Below, piece by piece: positions 26,401 through 47,975 of a DNA stretch of 64,000 nt. The notes below the pieces were generated by a model. It saw nothing but the letters and a program-made list of their open reading frames with translations, ran no database searches and was not told the DNA's origin. The first letter of the stretch is position 1. Every line of letters starts with the position of its first letter. A program made the translations under genes and the position numbers. The DNA comes from Apostichopus japonicus (taxonomy: Eukaryota > Echinodermata > Holothuroidea > Aspidochirotida > Stichopodidae): positions 29,787,501-29,851,500 of the forward strand of contig NC_092580.1 in the NCBI RefSeq assembly GCF_037975245.1, in the 5' to 3' direction.

Positions 26401-29400
26401 ATCCATCCCGTAGTTGGTGGCAATCCCTAAAGGGTCATTTCTTTGCTGGTGACATCAGTCATAAGCCACGATACCTTGCATACGGTGGAATAAGGGATGA
26501 CGCCCCAGTGTCATTCGATATGAACCAGACAGTGACAGGGGAAGGATTTCAAGAGAAAGTTTGGCTTTTTGTAAATAATTAGAATTTATTACGTAAATGA
26601 ATATAGGAACAGTGACTGGAAAGTTTTGTACCATCGAAAGAACTTTAAAGGAATCGCCACCTACTAAGGGCTGAATAGCTCATCCTAGCCATGTGTTTCA
26701 TTCCTTTTTGCCAAGTTATATGGCAATTTCATTTTCACTTTATGAACACACCCTTCAAAATGTCAGAAAGGGGAAATGTTACCCAAATAAGACCCCTTCC
26801 CAGGCCACACCAACTGGTCCTCCTCTGTTCAGATAAAATATAGTAGCCAGGCTTGTATTGCAAAGTAAACTTTTAAAAAGCAAACAGCTATTATGGTTTG
26901 CAGCATATACTATCTAAAGTGCTATTTGTTTTATCAGTTTTATTAATTTATGTGTCCAATTTTCTCCATTTCCCAAGTTTCTGTTTTATTATTTGATATT
27001 AATACCAACATTGCATGAAAAAACAGTGAAGAAACAGAATATTTGATCACTTCATCAGCTTCCTAAAACTTACCAGATTTCAGAATTTTGTAAAAACCTT
27101 TGGTTTCAACAGGTCATGACTTAATCGAATGGCTCATAGAGTGGTCCTTTGCTGAAACTCCCGAGGAAAGCATCGCCCTGGCAACCAGTCTTGTCGCAGA
27201 AGCTCATCTTCAACCGTTAGCCCGATGCAAATCACTAGAAGAGTGTAGGAAGATTTTCTTTGATGACGACACCCTCTATAAATTTGTGAGCATTTGTCCG
27301 TAAATTTTGCTCTTTGAGTTAAAAGTACAGATTCAAAAACAGAAAATAGAACCCTTCCTTTGGAAGGAATTTAGGATTTTCAAGGATTATATATAGTATG
27401 GACAACATCATTTGGAATATATAATTTTCATTCTGTTGCTAGAAATATCTTCAAGAAAATGAAAAAGGGGGTATCTGGGCATGAAGGAACTTAAAATCAC
27501 AACTTGATAATTGATCATGATGCAAATAAATAAGACCAGTCCCTTATGAAGCCACCTGGCTCATTGATTGCTGGTTTTTACTGTGCAATTAGTCCTAAAT
27601 AAAAAATTAATCACAGTCAGTAGACCTTATTTATTAGTAAAAACTAATGTTTATAGGAGTATGTGGGAGCTGCAGAAAGGAGACGTGGGGGGCGGGGGTA
27701 GGTGGGTGATGAAGAAAGGAGATGGGGGAGGTGGGTGATGGAGTAGTGTCTGATAAAACAGTCATTAATTAGATTATCTTCTTGATTGCTGTGCACAGAC
27801 ACTTTTTGAAAGGTTTCCAAGATCTTATATCCCTCTCTTTTTTACAAACAAAAAAAAAAGATTAATTTTGAAACAGGGAGAAAGGGAAGATGGAGGTGGG
27901 GAAATTGGAGATAAATTTTGCCAATCTGATGCCCCTTTTGTGAGTGACTCCAGTCGTTTCGACTACTTAATACTAACTTTTAAGTTTCAAATTGGTAACC
28001 ATTCTCTGACAGTCTGCATATAACCTTGGTGATCTCAAGCGGACCTTTGATGAGAGCAGTGACAGTGAGTTCTCAAGCGAAGAGGAGAGTGAGAGTGAAG
28101 AGAAGAAAGCTCAACCAAAGACCACAGGACCGACTGCAAGGGGAAAAATCGTCAAACAGGGATTCCTTATCAAAAGAGTGAGTACTAGTCACATAAGATA
28201 GCGAGGTCATGACCCCTTTCCCTTTAACTGAAGAAGTGTCACTTCAGTGACTGAATTCCCTCAGTTTTTCCTATACAGGGCAGCTAGCTCTCTTAGATTC
28301 AAAATGACATTTGAGTACCATTCTTATTTACTTTTTAAGGGTAAAGGGTGTGGTTTATTTTCACATTTGTTCATATTTGAGCTTTTTAATCAATAATGCT
28401 ATGAAATTGATGATGTTATCATTTATATATATATCTTTCCATAGTTGTGCTGGAAATGACAAATTAAAACCTAAAATGATATTTTTCGGAAATCTTCAAA
28501 GACCACAATTTACCTTTCCTTCACTGCCCAATCCCATCCCCACAAAAATTAAAGGGCTTAGCTACTTAACTACAGTTACTGATATGATATGAAGAGAATA
28601 CAAAACATACTGATATTACATGAAAGGATAACATAAATAACATTATTAAGGATGTTATTCTGCACCAAATCTAGTCAAGGCTGTCTTCTTAACTTAAAAG
28701 TACAATATTGGCCACCTGACAACTGATGGTGTCTGTTTTCTGAAGATATGTTAACCTGCAACACATACTTATTCCAGAGAATTATTTCATAGTTTGTTTG
28801 GCACTATATAAAATTATGTATTATTATTATTATTCAGTAAACACACAAACAAAATATCTTGCAACATGCAATTGCTTTAAGCAAACATTGGTGCCTACTT
28901 TTTATTTGATGTTATTAACACACAGTGCATATTGTGTACCTGGAGTGCCGGTAAACACATCCTTCATGTTTCAACAATATTCTGGAAATATCTTATTTTT
29001 TGAACAAAGGAAAAAGGGACTCTAGGATATAACAGGCAGTTGTCTGTTTCTTATCAGGTGTAAGATCATGGAACTAATCATTTGCAGTCCACATGGTGCT
29101 ACCCAATTCCCTCCCCTTCCCCCACCCACCCCCCCCCCCTTCTTAAATTATGAATGCCTTCTTGGCTCATTTCACTATTTGAACACTCAACGAATTAAAG
29201 GAAAAAGAATTAACTCCTTTTAAATATCTTGTTTCATTAAAACCATTCATTCCATCACAATTCACACAAAACTCATGGTATAGTCAAGATGATTTTATTT
29301 GATCTAATATTTTCATATTAACAATTTGTCACCAGGGTCATATGAGGCACACTTGGAAAGCGAGGTTATTTGTTCTTTGGGATAATCCTCCATTGTTACA

Positions 29401-30551
29401 GTATTACAAGGGTTCAAAGGTGAGTTAATCTCTTAATAACACTCAAATTCACACGACTTTCTTATCATGTATTTGACAGCTCAAAATGATAAAGTAAAAC
29501 CAATCAGTATTCGATCATAATGATATTAATGAAAACTGAATATTTATTAAAGTATATCACATGTTGAACGACAGATATATATATATATATCTATCATATA
29601 CCACATGCGAGACATTAACTCCATAAAGATACTGCTTGGCTGCCCTTTAAACATTGTAACTCTGTGTACATTGTTAGATGCGTAGCACCAGGGGTGCGGT
29701 CCGTACAAACCTAACACGCACAGACTCACTTAATATTTCCTTATCTTTCATGCTCTGATTTCAATAACAGATCTTTACCTTGTATTTTCCTTTCCTTTGC
29801 GTAGGTGTCGGGTGAAAAGCCATTAGGGGAAGTTCCCATCAGATGGTGTACGGTAAACACCGTGGAGCAGACTCAGGATTCAGGTACAGAGGTGTACAGT
29901 ATGTAAATTCTTTATGATTTCCTTTGCGGTGATGGAACACTAACACTACCATACCAGGATGTCCTGGCACAAGGGGAATGATGCTTCCTGACTGATATGG
30001 AAAAGAAAACAACAATCTACTTTTCCAATTAAAGCAGCCCATATTGATATATTAATATGAGCAACATGCAGACTGGGATTTTTTTTAAATTGAAATAGAT
30101 GTATAAAGGTAGGGACTTGGAGACTTAACAAAACTGCTGAAACACAACAAGTTTGTTTTTTCGTATCATTTCGTTGGATTGAATTTGAAAGGTTAAATGT
30201 CTTGAAGCAAAACTCCAGTTTCTGCCAGCATCTGGGCGAAGAGAGGAAAATGGGAGCTACAATGAAAATTTTTTTATTTGGCTGCTAAAGCCACAAAAAA
30301 TACATACATACAACTTGTTTTGTTGCTTTTTTTTATCAACTTGCTCCAAGAATTGAAGTTTAATTGCCTTATTTTTATTTTCTTACCCCTTCTCTATGAT
30401 AGAAGTGACAGTAAAAAATAAAGCACGAGTAAACCTCTTCAGCGTGGTGACCCAGAAAGGTAAAATGTTTGTCCTTCAGGCATCAACACCCGAAGAACGA
30501 GAGGACTGGATGAGAGCTATAATGAGCCCTGCAGATGCTGCCCAGGAGTAA
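17414..30551 (+). CDS. PLEK: Pleckstrin (PH-DEP-PH), 9 coding exons
   Basis: Exons: 17414-17458, 18781-18936, 22495-22652, 25362-25453, 27113-27285, 28013-28177, 29336-29419, 29805-29883, 30403-30551; 366 aa, close to the family's roughly 350. All introns are GT-AG and phases agree. PH1 covers about residues 5-105 (KEGFLVKKGHVRTNWRTRWF, conserved helix Trp93 in ERDEW), DEP about 120-208, and PH2 about 250-362 (KQGFLIKRGHMRHTWKARLF, helix Trp in EREDWMRAI). Pleckstrins bind phosphoinositides at membranes and link them to the actin cytoskeleton. The start aligns with the family N-terminus; a splice acceptor at 17397 implies an untranslated upstream exon. The exon 8 donor is CAG|GTACAG; a nearby alternative donor at 29898 would need a different acceptor. 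The Ser/Thr cluster with basic residues seen between PH1 and DEP in vertebrate pleckstrin is absent. An acidic Ser-rich linker (about 222-237) precedes PH2. It could be ancestral to both PLEK and PLEK2. Confidence 0.93.
18960..19860. repeat. 22-bp minisatellite in pleckstrin intron 2
   Basis: About 900 bp of imperfect direct repeats with consensus near AGGCCATCCTATGTAGCCTA plus CC. Units are 20-24 bp with common TGTTGCC/TGTAACC variants and some higher-order alternation. Unit similarity is highest at 19380-19850. It lies wholly within the intron at 18937-22494; the rest of that intron shows nothing recognisable. Confidence 0.92.
25010..25260 (+). mobile_element. Possible Penelope-like element 3' fragment
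   Basis: At 25153-25188 the sequence TTGAAGAAGATCCTGCTAGG, followed by ATCGAAATGTC, can fold as a GATCC/GGATC hairpin between TGAAGA and CGAAA. This arrangement recalls conserved 3' sequences of dispersed retroelements in marine invertebrates that I associate with Penelope-like elements. No reverse transcriptase or GIY-YIG frame is visible here, so the assignment is tentative. It lies in pleckstrin intron 3. Confidence 0.35.
26336..26409 (-). repeat. tRNA-like SINE head
   Basis: Minus strand GGATGGATAGCTCAGTTGG begins a tRNA-like segment with an A box (TAGCTCAGTTGG) and a B box (GGTCAAATCC). It also has an anticodon-like stem CTCTGG/CCAGAG. The 3' acceptor and T-arm strands do not pair with their partners, so it is not a functional tRNA and is best read as a tRNA-derived SINE head. 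It lies in pleckstrin intron 4. Confidence 0.65.
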
Positions 30552-31008
30552 ACCAGAGACATGGAAAAGGATACGAGCTTTATTTGAAAACAAAGCCACA
30601 AGATGAGGATGGAGACAATCTAAAAAAAAAAAAGATGAAATTTTGAATGATAACGATGTAGAAATCACCCATGTTCTTTTCTTTTTACTTCAAATCTTAT
30701 TCCCACTGCAGGGGTGTACAGATTGTACAGAAATGTAATCTGTCTCCCCTTTCTGAACCATCACAGCCTCCCCTCCCCCCCCCCCCCCCCATGAAAAAGC
30801 ACAATATTTAATTCTTAAAATAACCTGGCAAAGTTAAAGCATTAAAATATTGTTTGCTTTTTAAGTCTGCATCCGTTCAGACCATTGGTTTTGTTAGTTG
30901 ACTTGACATTGTTGCTTTAGCGTGGGTGTGTTTGTGTGTAATTGTGAATGTGTCTGTATGGGTGTGTATGTTGTATGAGATTCTCATGTGTCTATGAGAC
31001 AATTTCTG

Positions 31009-31014
31009 AATAAA
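31009..31014 (+). other. Candidate pleckstrin polyadenylation signal
   Basis: AATAAA about 460 bp after the pleckstrin stop codon, followed by GT-rich and A-rich sequence. It is the first canonical hexamer downstream of the stop. Confidence 0.4.
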
Positions 31015-31189
31015 CAAACAGATATGCACACAGAAATGAGCAAACTGAAAAATAGTATAATGCTGAATTATACTTGAGACTTTGTTACAAGGAAAGTGTT
31101 TTACAAATGCTGTGTATAAATATAAGGAAAAGCAGAAAGCTTATAAAGAGAGTTTTGCAGTTAGATACTTTATAAGACTATCCCAAGTC

Positions 31190-31870
31190 ATGAAAAATCT
31201 TACCTATGTTTGTAACCTGACTTATCAGAGTCATTAGTAGTCTTAATTAATAACAACAGTCGTCAGACTAACCCATACTTATTATTAGACTTATCTAAAA
31301 ATTCAATATCAGACTTAATACAAAAGTAATGACTTACAACATTGTGATTAGCCTTACTTGTGTTGTGATTAAAGTGACCATGTTGTTATTTATAGACAAA
31401 CCATGTTGTAGTTAGACTCAACATGTTGTGGTTAGACTAACTCATGTCCTGGTTATATTTACCACATTGTGATTAGCCTTATCCATGGTCTGTTACATTT
31501 CCTGATCTGATTAGACTTACCATGTTGTAGTTTGATTAACCATGTCTTGATTAGACTTACCACCAATGTTGTGGTCAAACTCACTCACAACCCACATAGT
31601 TACCACATTGGGATTAGCCGTATCCATGTGATTAAAGTTACCATGTTGTGATAAGACTCAACATGTTGTGGTTAGATGTACCTTGTTACTGTAAGACTTA
31701 CTATGCTGTGGTCAGACTAACTCATGCATTGGGTTTGATTTACCTGTTTGATTAGTCCTACCCATATCTTGGTTTACAATTTCCCATATCATGACTAGAT
31801 TTACCCGTGTTCTGATATGACAACTATGTCATGATAACAACTCATAACACCTTATGTTGTAGTAAGTTTT
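31190..31870. repeat. Degenerate short-unit tandem array 3' of pleckstrin
   Basis: About 25-30 diverged units resembling CATGTTGTGGTTAGACTTAC (20-24 bp) in direct orientation. Variants such as CATGTCTTGATTAGACTTAC are frequent. Divergence suggests an old array. It lies just beyond the candidate polyadenylation signal. Confidence 0.8.
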
Positions 31871-32870
31871 CACATGTAGTTACACAATTTACACAACCCA
31901 TTTTGGACCAAAAAGCAACAACATTTCATAAAAAAATCTTTCTGCATTATATCGAATCTATACAGGAGCAGGTGTGTTGGATGATGATTGAACAAAACTG
32001 TATAAGTGATTTTTGAACATTGTTAACATTCATTTTGGAAGTTTAAAGAGACCACTCTACGATGGTCAACGTTATCCCAAAGATTACTTTCTGTAAAAAC
32101 CATCACCAAGAAATTGGGGTATTTAAAAAAGGGGATGGCAAGAGATATTTCTTTCTTTTGCCTATATGTAGATTTATTTATTCCTTATTACCGATATTTG
32201 TTCTCAACCACCACTAAACATTTTGATATTGTACATATGAACCTTTTATACTAACTACCAAATGACATTAATAATTTACGAAGCAAACCTTGGAAATATG
32301 GAAGGCAACAAAAATTTCAAATATTCGTTTTTGAAAGTTTCCTTTCATGACATACATCTGCGGCGATAAACGTAATCAGTTGTCTGTGAAAGTACTTTTC
32401 GTTTTTAACATAATTGTACATAACTTTTCAAGTCTCGCTTAATTTTGAAATAGTTTGAAGTATTCTTTTACATGTTTTGTCTCGACTGCCACACTTTGTG
32501 TTAATATAAGCGATTTTTCAGCAAAAAAAAAAATCCCACAGTATTGTGTCATTATTCCGCCCAGATTTGATTTCTTCTTTTAAAATAGATGAAACTTCAA
32601 TGACGTATACATGTATGCACTCCTTTAACCATCTCACCAGCTGATATTGGCTGCAGTAGTCTCATTCTATAAAATCTGTCTTCTATACTGCAATCACCAC
32701 AACTTTGTGATTATCAAATTTAGAGTCTTTATGATTCAGACTTTAGGTGCTGTGATTTCTTTCAACGAATCCATCCACCCTGCAAAACTCTTAACATCAT
32801 AGAACCAGAATGCAAAAATGCATTGTGGTTTGGATGATGTAACATGAGCAGTTTTCTTCATGAATCTGAC
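31871..32870. other. Intergenic, nothing recognised
   Basis: AT-rich sequence without recognisable exons or element ends. Confidence 0.5.
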
Positions 32871-32879
32871 CTAATGTAT

Positions 32880-33270
32880 AGTGATGGTGTACATGTTTAC
32901 AAGGGTTTCACGATTTGACCTCTGATGACCCAAAATGACCTTTGACCCCCACCAAAAACAATAGACTTCTTGTACTCAATGTGTTACTTCTACACACTAA
33001 GTATGAAGTTGATCTGACCTTCCCTTCTTGAGATATAGTGTTTACAAAGTTTTCACAATTTGACCCCTGTTGACCCAAAATGACCCCACCAAAAACAATA
33101 GCCTTCTTGTACTCAATGTGGTACTTCTTCACACCAAATATGAAATTGGTCTGACATTCCCTTCTTGAGAAATCGTGTTTACAAGCTGGGCATCACAAAC
33201 GCACTCACACACACACACACGCCATCATGAATGCAAAGGTTACGATTATCATCGAAACCAAAAAGTGAGT
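32880..33270. repeat. Dispersed repeat with two internal ~140-bp units
   Basis: The unit starting GTTTACAAGGGTTTCACGAT at about 32893 recurs from about 33049. Both contain CACCAAAAACAATAG and CTTCTTGTACTCAATGTG. The segment ends with a CA microsatellite and GGTTACGATTATCATCGAAA-CC, which looks like the 3' tail of a retroposon. Its first unit contains TGACCTTTGACCC at 32936-32948. Confidence 0.65.
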
Positions 33271-35159
33271 TCCTTTTGATACTAATATATCACCCACCTG
33301 CTCTCTCTCTCCCCTCCTCCTCTTCCTCCTCTCCAATCAGATGCAATAGTATGAGAGAGGCCTATTTTGCCTGACCTTTTGAGCAAATGCCTTCTTTCTT
33401 TGACCTCATTTCCCTTAACTTGATACCCATAAAGGAAAATTCAAAGAACAGTGGAAGAAAATGTTCTGAGACAATTCATTTCATTCAGAGAAATGCTCTG
33501 AAAAATGTTTATTAAATTCAAATTATAATAATCAATGCAAACTGTTCTTTTTGTTACAAAACTGTATGATGAAAATGTATTCTCTTTTCATTACTGTTAA
33601 CATTGATTCATCTTCTTACACACAATGTGACTGATAACCAGGCTCAAAGCTTGAAGTTCAAATTTTCAAAATGGGGCACACACATTGACTCATTTTGATT
33701 ATGGGGATGGGTCAAAGGGGGGGGGGGATGTTCCCCTCCCTCTTGAAAATTTTTTAATTGGGCAAGGGTGCTTAGATGCAAAATGTTCATTTTTCTACTG
33801 CATATGTCAAGTACAAGTTTTAAATTTTGCCAGCCTATACTACCTTGCATGCATTTGCTATAAAATGTAAGACACTCAGAAGAAAGTCTGAAAGATATTT
33901 AAGGGTCTGCCACATGTAACCCCCTACCTCCCCCTCCCCCCCCCCCGTCCATGCCCAGTGGGAACAGCTCTAATCGTCATTAAGACATATTTTACGCCAT
34001 TGCTTGGTTGCACTAGTTATGTCAGTTGAAAGGTGTAGTCAGAAGTGATGTGAAAATAGTAGTATGGCCACTGGCATGATAGTTAAAATGGTGGACACCA
34101 TGACTATTCCAGGAGATACGAAATGATGTGGGAAGCGAGTCATAAACTATGTTTGGAAACTTGCGAGAATCCTCGTAATTTACCCACTTCACAACGTCAA
34201 TAGGTCCATGCGAATGTACACATAACCAATAAATACAAAATGGCTGGCTTGCAAGGTGATAAAAACCATGTGCTTGTGTGCATAAACCTTAACTCACTGA
34301 AATCAGTACAGAATACAAACAAGTATAGTGTGTTTAACAAATGTGTAGGATTCCATAAATAATTAACATCGATTGTTTTAAGTTGCTTCAAATCCTTTTA
34401 TCACAAAATGCCAGAAATAATTTGCAACTGGCAATGCCAGACGGAGTACACCTAGTTTAGCGGACTGTCCAGTGTTTAGGCCGGAGGTCTGTCCACCCTA
34501 TAATATAGAGATCTATTACAATTAATTACAAAGTGGTATGGAGGTGGATTATCTCACTCTCTCTGAAAGTAACTCCATTTCAAACGTTCTAAAGAAAATA
34601 TACACACGTACACAAAAGTGTGGTCCTAATCAAGGTGATGGTCTCTGAGAAGAATATTCCTCAGATAATATATATAATTGACTTCTTATGTAAACATTTC
34701 AAGAAATTATTAAGCTCTGAACAACTTTACAATTACTTCAAATGGGAAGTTTTTGTACTCAAACTATTTATCTCAGGTGACCTAGTATCAAACACAAATG
34801 AACACTCCAAGATGACAATTACTTCTCAGAGTAAATTAAATATGTCCCGCTCTCAATCACAATAGTCATCCTTTCTAGCAGTAAATTAATTGAGACTTTT
34901 CTAAAATGAAGAAAAAATATATAAATACAAAAATATTCAAGGTGATTTGTTTACAATCCAGCTCTGTTCAAGGTGGTGATATTTCTTAAAAATGATTCCC
35001 CAATATTGTCCTCACTCTGGGAAAATTTGGAATTGAATGGGTATATCTGAATTAATTTCAGTGTAATCAGCTCAGTTTTGAAAGTAATTTTGAAAGAAAA
35101 AAATTAATATCCTCTAACCTGGGACTACAATACCCGGTCAACAAAATCATTACTCGGGC
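33271..35159. other. Intergenic, no gene recognised
   Basis: A G-run and GATGCAAA-type block at 33690-33800 resemble parts of the MITE interiors elsewhere, and a C-run lies at about 33935. Nothing else was recognised. Confidence 0.45.
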
Positions 35160-35167
35160 AACTTGCC

Positions 35168-36235
35168 CAGTGGCGGCGGAACCGGGGGGGCCAATGAAAA
35201 AGTTGAGGGGGCAAATGCATGATAAGCCCCCCCAATATTTACCAAGGCTCCGAAACGTGCATCTGCCCATTTTTCAATGCATACTTGTCGATCTGTCCGA
35301 TGCACACGTATACTATATATATAGGTGTAATAATTTTAGTAATTGCTGGGGGACCCTCGGCCCGTCCCCTGGCTATAGACCACATTGTCACCCCAACCGC
35401 GTCTTCACGCCCCGTGAAAAGTGGAAGCAGTGAGTGTGAGTACAGGTAAGCGTAACACAACTTCGTCTTAGGCCAATGACTTGCCTCATTTCAGCCAGTT
35501 CTCCAACATCCCCTTACTTAGTGCCGGAGCGTCCATATATACAGTCAGGGGGCGGATGCCCCCCCCCCCCCTGACGGACTCAACTGGACTGCTGGCGCCC
35601 TTTTCAGCTTTTCACTACTTTTTACTTATTCGCGATTATTGACTATTTTATTGCGCTCTCATATACCTATTGACATTTGTCATATTCTGTTGGTGTAATT
35701 TTTCGACAAAATGGCGACGACACCTTTTTATTCTCCGTTAATCTGCAAATTAGCAAGGCCCGGAAAGGGTCATTTCCTGCAATCTAGGGAGTATCTTTTC
35801 TCAAAAATTTTCTGTACGCTCCGCGCCAACTTGTGGTGGCGCTCCGCTTAGATAGTGTCGAAAGCGCCCCTACAGACCATTCTTGCCCCCCTGACCAATA
35901 CCCCTAGCTCCGCCACTGCCCTTACTACACTCAAAAACGTCTTTGCGAGTACACTACGAGGAATAGCTACTCTCTTAAAACACCATCGAACATACAAATT
36001 ACAATGTTTTTACAGACTTTTAGGTGCAATCTGAGAAATTGCAGGCTTGAGACCCATATTTTAGGGCTAGGTATTCAGAGCATTAAACACTCGGGAAGTG
36101 CCGTTTCCGGCCATCTGGGGGTTTGAAAAAACCCAAAATTTTCTTGTACGCTCCGCGCCAACCGATGGTGGCGCTCCGCTTAGATAGTCTCCACACATTA
36201 GCCCCCCCAATAATTTTTCCGTTCCACCGCGCCTG
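35168..36235. mobile_element. hAT-like element, family D, interrupted by element E
   Basis: A 1068-bp segment starting CAGTGGCGGCGGAACCGG and ending CCGTTCCACCGCGCCTG. It is flanked by a perfect 8-bp duplication AACTTGCC (35160-35167 and 36236-36243). Subterminal GGGGGGGCCAAT / CCCCCCCAATAATT tracts mirror each other. Removing the nested 410-bp element and its 8-bp duplication leaves about 650 bp. No transposase frame is visible. It lies about 400 bp beyond the ZMYND10 stop codon. Confidence 0.9.
35519..35928. mobile_element. hAT-like element, family E, nested in D
   Basis: A 410-bp element starting TAGTGCCGGAGC and ending GCTCCGCCACTG, an imperfect inverted repeat. It is flanked by a perfect 8-bp duplication CCCTTACT (35511-35518 and 35929-35936). 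Because both duplications sit inside element D, E inserted after D. Its interior shares TACGCTCCGCGCCAAC and GGCGCTCCGCTTAGATAGT with D. Confidence 0.9.
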
Positions 36236-36629
36236 AACTTGCCAGTTGCAATTGAGTAGCATTCAGTACAGTTGTAAGTACCGCCATAAAAGCGAATTTC
36301 TTTTCTCTCTTCAAACTTTCTCACACCGAGTAACTGACAAATTGCATCAGCTTATGTCATCAGTTCAGTTGACAGTGACATTGAAGTTGGTAAATGAATG
36401 TCAATCCAGGCACTACTTTCAAACCCCCCTACTATGAGTAAAGGCTCATGTTAACTGAAATGTCACAAGTTCCAGTAGTGTATCTTGCAATGTTAGTAGC
36501 TTTAAATAAAGTCATAAAATGCAGCCATGCTTAAAATGAAAGACATATGTCTAATAGTTGGACCTCCTACTTTTGTTTCCATAATTCTCTCTCAGGTAAA
36601 CTTCCATCATTTTCAAACCTGCATCTTTT

Positions 36630-47665
<11,036 letters not shown>

Positions 47666-47975
47666 ATTTCTTTCAAATTAACCAGTGTGACAATCATATG
47701 TCGAAAGAAGTCGGGGATCACGACAGTTGGACCAAAGTTTAGAAGGCCTAACGTTAGAATCTAGATGCGTTCTGTTTCCAAAGAGACAGAAAATTAAAAC
47801 AACGAGGCAAATTTAATCCTATATGTCTATTTTGGACCATTTCGTTATATTTTAGCTCCATTAAACCTACTTAGGATTTAGGAAATTACTTAATATCATT
47901 TTTTATCATGAATCGAATATATTTTATAAAAAAATTATAAATACTTTAACGTTGAACATGCCTAATATTTTCAAA
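47666..47975. promoter_or_regulatory. Divergent ZMYND10/DCPS promoter interval
   Basis: The ATG codons of two oppositely oriented genes are about 310 bp apart, so both core promoters must lie here or within the 5' untranslated regions. The interval is AT-rich with no obvious TATA box at a fixed distance. An X-box-like element at 47774-47787 is the only motif I can name. Confidence 0.6.
47774..47787. promoter_or_regulatory. X-box-like RFX site
   Basis: GTTTCCAAAGAGAC matches the nematode RFX/DAF-19 consensus RYYNYYATRRNRAC at 13 of 14 positions. It lies 109-122 bp upstream of the ZMYND10 start codon, a typical distance for ciliary genes. Confidence 0.5.

Noticed and set aside
26336-26409. A functional tRNA gene
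   Set aside because: A and B boxes are present but the acceptor and T-arm strands do not pair, so it was called a SINE head. The same reasoning applies to 60236-60316.
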